In this document: in pieces, positions 22,378 through 26,550 of the stretch | Numbering within the stretch: position 1 is the stretch's first letter | Layout of the letters: every line of letters begins with the position of its first letter | NCBI GenBank assembly: GCA_938046755.1 | Contig: CALIXC010000245.1 | Coordinates: 1 to 26,550, forward strand | DNA: 26,550 nt | Reading direction: 5' to 3' | DNA from: an uncultured Lautropia sp. | Lineage (GTDB): Bacteria > Pseudomonadota > Gammaproteobacteria > Burkholderiales > Burkholderiaceae_E | Notes under the pieces: model-generated | Databases searched by the model: none | The model's input: only the letters and a program-made list of their open reading frames with translations | Told to the model about the DNA's origin: nothing | Position numbers and translations under genes: made by a program

Positions 22378-23955
22378 ATGATGGTCGTGATGCTGGTCAT
22401 CCTGGCCGCCACGGCGTCTCTATACCTGCGAATCGACCAGTTCCATCATTTTGCATCGCGTCACCTGTGGGCAGAGGATGGCAACGTCTTCCTCAATGAC
22501 GCATCCGCAGGATGGTCTACGCTGTGGCGACCCTATGCGGGATACATCCATCTGTATCCGCGGCTCATTGCCCTCATATCCCAGTGCGTCGAGCTGATCA
22601 ATCGACCCAACATTCTCCTTTGTGGGTGGCTGATCTCTTACGCATTGCTGGTCCATGCAATTGCCAGACTGATGAGATCTGTGGGTGCATCGCCCATTCA
22701 TACCGCTGCCGCAGTCGCCCTGGTATCGCTGCAGCCGCAGAACGGCGAGGTGCTGTTCAACATCACAAACTCGCAATGGATGATGGGCGCAGCACTATTC
22801 ACCATTGCCGTCACACCACAACAAGGCACGACAAGAACCAGCCCTCTCAAGCTGGGAGTTGTGGCACTCATGGGGCTAACCGGCCCGTTCTCCATCGTCC
22901 TGGCCCCCATCATCATTCTCTACCTGTGGCACAGACCAACGTGGAGCGGAAACCGTTCTTTGTATGCAGCCATCGTCGCAACATCGGTCATTCAAGCGTG
23001 GGTATTGCTTTCATCCGGCAGAGCAACGCAACCCGGAACTATCGCACCATTCTCTGAATGGCTGGCCACATTGACCCGTCAGCTGACGCTAGGTGCAGGC
23101 AAGCCAATAACCTACGTCGCCGCTTTTCTGTTCCTCTCGCTGTCATCATACCTCCTGCTAAAAACACCGAAAGATTCTCCTGTGCGACAAACGTCAGTGG
23201 CGGCCATGATCTCCTTTTTGGCGATCACACTGGCCTCTGCTTATGCAATCAAGGATGCCCCCATGTTGACATCTCCCCTATCGTCTGGGAGTAGATACAA
23301 CTGGATACCCTATACTCTGATCATATTGTATGGAATAGTCATTTCTGCAAGGGCGGACAAAAAAACAAGACTTCTTCTCATGGCAGCGGTCTCACTCATA
23401 AGCATGAAGGCGACAAAAGCGACCATCGTTGAAGAACTTCAGTTTGAGTCATACGCCCGATTCTCGGAAATAAAACCTGTCATCATCCCCATCAATCCAG
23501 TATGGAATATGTATCCAGGATGGCATATTTCAGCACGCCCAAGCACTGCAATCCAATCTAAAGCCGACATAGATACGGACTTTCCCGCATCCCTTCTTAG
23601 AAAAGACCTCATCCCCACATCAAGCAGCACAGTAGAAGACAAGATGGTTCTCATCAAGTCTGAATCAGGGATCGAGAACTCGGTTTTCGACATCGGAGAC
23701 CAATGCAGGAAACATTTGAGCGTTGGACTAGAAATTGACTTGCAGAGAGACAACGATGGCTTCGTAACCCTGAGATGGAGTGAAAGCGAGGGCTTTCCTG
23801 AGCAGAACTCTCTGAAGCGCTGGTATCCCAAGGGGGCCATCACTGCACAGTTCGCATTTCAACGAGGCCACCAGTCCAGATTCCTGCAGATCACCCCCAT
23901 AGACAGTCAGGGAACGAGCATCATCAATTCCCTCCGAATATATTGCCTGAATTGA
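22378..23955 (+). CDS. Polytopic membrane protein, GT-C-like, candidate arabinosyltransferase
   Basis: A 525-residue protein not assigned to a named family. The first 370 or so residues have about ten hydrophobic spans; the last 150 are soluble, probably periplasmic. After span 1 comes HLWAEDGNVFLNDA with an acidic pair (Glu-Asp) in the first outer loop, the place where GT-C enzymes keep their catalytic acid; GYIHLYPRLIA follows. This fits a transferase using a polyprenyl-phosphate sugar on the outer face, and its place right after dprE1-dprE2 makes arabinofuranose the likely donor sugar, as for AftA or TfpW. Base composition is far lower in GC than its neighbours (45% in 23341-23400 versus 67% in 21361-21420), suggesting replacement by transfer. 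Start: ATG at 22378 has AGGA 8 bases upstream; ATG at 22348 has none. Confidence 0.65.
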   Translation: MMVVMLVILAATASLYLRIDQFHHFASRHLWAEDGNVFLNDASAGWSTLWRPYAGYIHLYPRLIALISQCVELINRPNILLCGWLISYALLVHAIARLMRSVGASPIHTAAAVALVSLQPQNGEVLFNITNSQWMMGAALFTIAVTPQQGTTRTSPLKLGVVALMGLTGPFSIVLAPIIILYLWHRPTWSGNRSLYAAIVATSVIQAWVLLSSGRATQPGTIAPFSEWLATLTRQLTLGAGKPITYVAAFLFLSLSSYLLLKTPKDSPVRQTSVAAMISFLAITLASAYAIKDAPMLTSPLSSGSRYNWIPYTLIILYGIVISARADKKTRLLLMAAVSLISMKATKATIVEELQFESYARFSEIKPVIIPINPVWNMYPGWHISARPSTAIQSKADIDTDFPASLLRKDLIPTSSSTVEDKMVLIKSESGIENSVFDIGDQCRKHLSVGLEIDLQRDNDGFVTLRWSESEGFPEQNSLKRWYPKGAITAQFAFQRGHQSRFLQITPIDSQGTSIINSLRIYCLN

Positions 23956-23963
23956 AACCTATC

Positions 23964-24905
23964 ATGGACACACAGAAGAAGATCATCCTGCCCGGCGGCG
24001 CCGGGCTGGTGGGACAGAACCTGGTTGCCAGGCTGAAGGACCGGGGCTACCGGAACATCATCGTGCTGGACAAGCACCCCACCAATGTCGACATCCTGCG
24101 TCGCATCCAGCCGGACATCACGGTCGAGCAGGTGGACCTGTCCCTTTCCGGAGACTGGACGCGACACTTCGAGGGTGCCAACACCGTCGTCATGCTGCAG
24201 GCCCAGATCGGGGGCAATGACTATCAGGAGTTCGTTCGCAACAACATCACGGCCAGCCAGAAGATTCTGGACGCCATCAAGGCCCACCGCGTTCCCCAGC
24301 TGGTTCACATCAGCTCATCTGTCGTGGAGTCCGTGGCCGATGACTTCTACACCAACACCAAGAAGGACCAGGAGAAACTGGTTCTGGAAAGCGGCATTCC
24401 CTGCCCCATCCTGCGTCCCACGCTGATGTTTGGCTGGTTCGACCGCAAGCATCTGGGGTGGCTTTCCCGATTCATGCAGAAGGTACCTGTCTTCCCCATT
24501 CCCGGCGATGGCAAGTACATGCGTCAGCCCCTGTACGCAGGCGACTTCTGCGACATCATCATCAGCTGCATCGAGCATCCGGAGCTGAAAGGAATCTACA
24601 ACATCTCCGGACACGAGAAGGTCGACTACATCGACATCATTCGGGAGATCAAGACCGCCACGCGCTCGCGCACGCCGATCGTGCGCATTCCCTACGGGAT
24701 CTTCTACGCGCTGCTCTGGATCTGGGCACTGTTCGACCGGAACCCGCCATTCACCACCCAGCAGCTGGCGGCCCTGAGCGCCAAGGACGAGTTCGAGGTG
24801 ATCGATTGGCCAGGCATCTTCGGTGTTCATGCCACCCCCTTCCGTCAGGCCATCGACGAGACCTTCAACGATCCGCGCTACGGCAAGATCGTGCTGGAGT
24901 TCTGA
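23964..24905 (+). CDS. NAD-dependent epimerase/dehydratase (extended SDR)
   Basis: A 313-residue extended SDR. The cofactor motif GGAGLVGQNL (GxxGxxG) is near the N-terminus, VVMLQAQIGG in the middle, and the active site has HISSSVVES (Ser) with YTNTK (Tyr-x3-Lys). The C-terminal half includes ILRPTLMFGWFDRK, YMRQPLYAGDFCDIII and YNISGHEKVDYIDIIREI, typical of nucleotide-sugar or polyprenol-linked sugar epimerases. A hydrophobic stretch YGIFYALLWIWALF late in the chain could hold it at the membrane, as seen in enzymes acting on lipid-linked sugars. Substrate unknown. It restores the high-GC composition after the GT-C gene and ends 4 bases before the next gene. Start at 23964 is the family-like ATG, though the ribosome site is poor. 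Confidence 0.85.
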   Translation: MDTQKKIILPGGAGLVGQNLVARLKDRGYRNIIVLDKHPTNVDILRRIQPDITVEQVDLSLSGDWTRHFEGANTVVMLQAQIGGNDYQEFVRNNITASQKILDAIKAHRVPQLVHISSSVVESVADDFYTNTKKDQEKLVLESGIPCPILRPTLMFGWFDRKHLGWLSRFMQKVPVFPIPGDGKYMRQPLYAGDFCDIIISCIEHPELKGIYNISGHEKVDYIDIIREIKTATRSRTPIVRIPYGIFYALLWIWALFDRNPPFTTQQLAALSAKDEFEVIDWPGIFGVHATPFRQAIDETFNDPRYGKIVLEF

Positions 24906-24909
24906 CACC

Positions 24910-26205
24910 ATGAACGACAGGACACGCATTGCCGTACTGGGAGCCGGCCCCATGGGGCTGGCTGTTGCCTATCAGCTGGCACTGGATGGTCATCAGCCCG
25001 TGGTATTCGAGGCCGACGACCGCGTGGGTGGCATGACGGCCACCTTCGACTTTGGCGGCCTGGACATCGAACGCTACTACCACTTCCACTGCATCTCGGA
25101 CCATGCCTTCCTGCAGGTACTGGACGAGCTGGGCCTGGCCAACCGGATGCGCTGGACGGAAACCCGCATGGGCTACTGGTTCCAGAACCGGCTGCAGCCT
25201 TGGGGCAATCCCATGGCGCTGCTCCGCTTCAAGGGTCTGGGCCTGGTGGCCAAGCTGCGCTATGGCCTGCACGCCTTCCTTTCCACCCGGCGTGACGACT
25301 GGCGCCCGCTGGACCACGTGGAGGCCACCGGCTGGATCAAGCGCTGGGTGGGTGACGAGGCCTATGAGGTCCTGTGGCGCAAGCTCTTCGAGCTGAAGTT
25401 CTACGACTACACCAACAACCTGTCCGCAGCCTGGATCTGGAGCCGCATCCGGCGCATCGGCCGATCCCGCTACGACATCTTCCGTGAGAAACTGGGCTAT
25501 CTGGAAGGGGGATCGGCCACCCTGCTGAACGGCATGAAACATGCCATCGAAGCTCGAGGCGGCATATTCCATCTGAGCACCCCGGTCCAGCGCATCCTGT
25601 TGAGTGATGGACGCGTGACCGGAATCCAGACGGCGGCAGGCACCGAGTCCTTCGACAGGGTGATCAGCACCGTTCCTCTGCCCTATGTGCCACGGCTGGC
25701 CCCCGATCTGCCCCCGGACATCCTGGCCAGATACCAGGCCCGGAAGAACATTGCCGTGGTCTGCGTGATCGCCAAGCTGAAGAAGCCGGTCACGGACAAT
25801 TTCTGGCTGAACACGAACGACCCGGACATGGACATCCCGGGAATCGTGGAGTACACCAACCTGCGCCCCTTAGGTAACGAGCATGTGGTGTATGTCCCCT
25901 TCTACATGCCGGGCGAGCATCCCAAATATGGCGATGCGGATGAGGTTTTCCTGGACAAGGTCCGGCGCTACCTGAAGAAGATCAATCCGGGCCTTGTGGA
26001 CAGCGACTTCATCGACATCCGGGCCAGCCGTTACCGATATGCCCAGCCGATCTGCCCCCCGGGCTATCTGGAAGGGCTTCCACCGGTTGCACTTCCGGTG
26101 AAGGGTCTGTGGGTAGCAGACACGTCCTACTACTATCCCGAGGACAGGGGCATCTCCGAGAGCATCGGCTTTGGCCGCCAGATGGCCCGGGATGCCACGT
26201 CATGA
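24910..26205 (+). CDS. Amine-oxidase-like NAD(P)/FAD-dependent oxidoreductase
   Basis: A 431-residue flavoprotein. The N-terminal Rossmann motif is IAVLGAGPMGLAVAYQL (GxGxxG at about 11-16), then FEADDRVGGMTATF, the GG motif of the protoporphyrinogen-oxidase and UDP-galactopyranose-mutase-like group. ERYYHFHCISD follows. The C-terminal FAD contact is GLWVADTSYYYPEDRGISESIGFGRQMA. Members near polysaccharide genes may act on lipid- or nucleotide-linked sugars; the reaction here is unknown. It starts 4 bases after the epimerase stop and overlaps the GtrA-like gene by ATGA, so all three are translationally coupled. The conserved co-location suggests that epimerase and flavoprotein act in succession on the same sugar, but this is inference. 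Confidence 0.82.
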   Translation: MNDRTRIAVLGAGPMGLAVAYQLALDGHQPVVFEADDRVGGMTATFDFGGLDIERYYHFHCISDHAFLQVLDELGLANRMRWTETRMGYWFQNRLQPWGNPMALLRFKGLGLVAKLRYGLHAFLSTRRDDWRPLDHVEATGWIKRWVGDEAYEVLWRKLFELKFYDYTNNLSAAWIWSRIRRIGRSRYDIFREKLGYLEGGSATLLNGMKHAIEARGGIFHLSTPVQRILLSDGRVTGIQTAAGTESFDRVISTVPLPYVPRLAPDLPPDILARYQARKNIAVVCVIAKLKKPVTDNFWLNTNDPDMDIPGIVEYTNLRPLGNEHVVYVPFYMPGEHPKYGDADEVFLDKVRRYLKKINPGLVDSDFIDIRASRYRYAQPICPPGYLEGLPPVALPVKGLWVADTSYYYPEDRGISESIGFGRQMARDATS

Positions 26206-26550
26206 TCGGCGCGCTCAAGTCGCGTCAGTTCGTGATGTTCCTGATCACGGGGGGTCTGGCTGCAGCCGTGAACTTCGGCAGCCGTATCCTCTACAACCCG
26301 TGGATGGGATTCTCGGCTGCCATCGTGCTGGCCTACATCACGGGCATGGTCACGGCCTTTGTACTGGCCAGAATCTTCGTCTTCCAGGACAGCCAGCGCG
26401 CACTGCACCATTCGGCGCTCTACTTCGTGCTGGTGAATCTGGTGGCCGTGGCCCAGACCTGGATCATCAGCCTGCTGCTGGCCGACCACGTGCTCCCTTC
26501 ACTGGGCGTCCAGCACTTCGTGCATGAGATCGCTCACGCCGTGGGCGTGG
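26202..26550 (+). CDS. GtrA-family membrane protein (3' end outside window)
   Basis: The frame is open from ATG 26202 to the end of the window (116 residues seen). The pattern is that of GtrA (PF04138): FVMFLITGGLAAAVNFGSRIL as span 1, a second span GFSAAIVLAYITGMVTAFVLARIFVF with the typical FVF ending, then HHSALYFVLVNLVAVAQTWIISLLLA as span 3. A fourth span is expected beyond the edge. GtrA proteins are thought to move polyprenyl-linked sugars across the membrane or help the transferase. The mycobacterial relative Rv3789 lies beside dprE1-dprE2 and was proposed to act on decaprenyl-phosphoryl arabinose. Here it would carry the DprE product to the GT-C enzyme. ATGA overlap with the gene before it shows coupling. 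Confidence 0.85.
   Translation, partial: MIGALKSRQFVMFLITGGLAAAVNFGSRILYNPWMGFSAAIVLAYITGMVTAFVLARIFVFQDSQRALHHSALYFVLVNLVAVAQTWIISLLLADHVLPSLGVQHFVHEIAHAVGV

Overview
This window comes from a GC-rich (roughly 60-66% in most genes), densely packed bacterial chromosome. Gene content (Xsc-type sulfonate dissimilation, DctPQM TRAP transporter, ManC, Phd/VapC) and codon use suggest a proteobacterium, most likely a betaproteobacterium of the Burkholderiales. This is inferred from gene families only; no rRNA or marker gene is present.

Layout. 1-1376: the 3' end of a TacT-like GNAT acetyltransferase toxin, a universal stress protein and a TfoX-N protein. 1496-10464 (all minus strand): a sulfonate (taurine-type) dissimilation cluster. 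In transcription order it reads xsc, pta, a UPF0324/TauZ-SuyZ-type exporter, a DAO-family flavoprotein (candidate taurine dehydrogenase), then dctP, dctQ and dctM. The expected flow is TRAP uptake, oxidation to sulfoacetaldehyde, Xsc cleavage to acetyl phosphate plus sulfite, Pta conversion to acetyl-CoA, and export of the sulfur oxyanion. No TauX small subunit or TauR regulator lies inside the window. A terminator separates pta from the exporter, and palindromes sit upstream of xsc and of the flavoprotein.

10976-14283 (plus): polysaccharide genes manC and two GT2 glycosyltransferases. 14318-17094: a small conflict island with a lower-GC ABC-type ATPase plus PIN-nuclease pair (minus), divergent from a Phd/VapC toxin-antitoxin pair (plus). 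The ATPase-PIN pair does not match a system I can name. 17224-18294 (minus): a Tat-type lipoprotein with a predicted beta-propeller.

18814 to the window end (plus): a tightly coupled operon for polyprenyl-phospho-D-arabinofuranose and its use. It holds a HAD-UbiA fusion (DPPR synthase type), DprE1-like and DprE2-like enzymes, a strikingly AT-richer GT-C-like membrane protein, an extended SDR, an amine-oxidase-like flavoprotein and a truncated GtrA-family protein. The set mirrors the mycobacterial DprE1/DprE2/Rv3789/AftA arrangement, transplanted to what looks like a Gram-negative chromosome. The DprE1 homologue carries Ala where the mycobacterial enzyme has the drug-reactive Cys. The most interesting candidates are this D-arabinose cluster and the ATPase-PIN pair.
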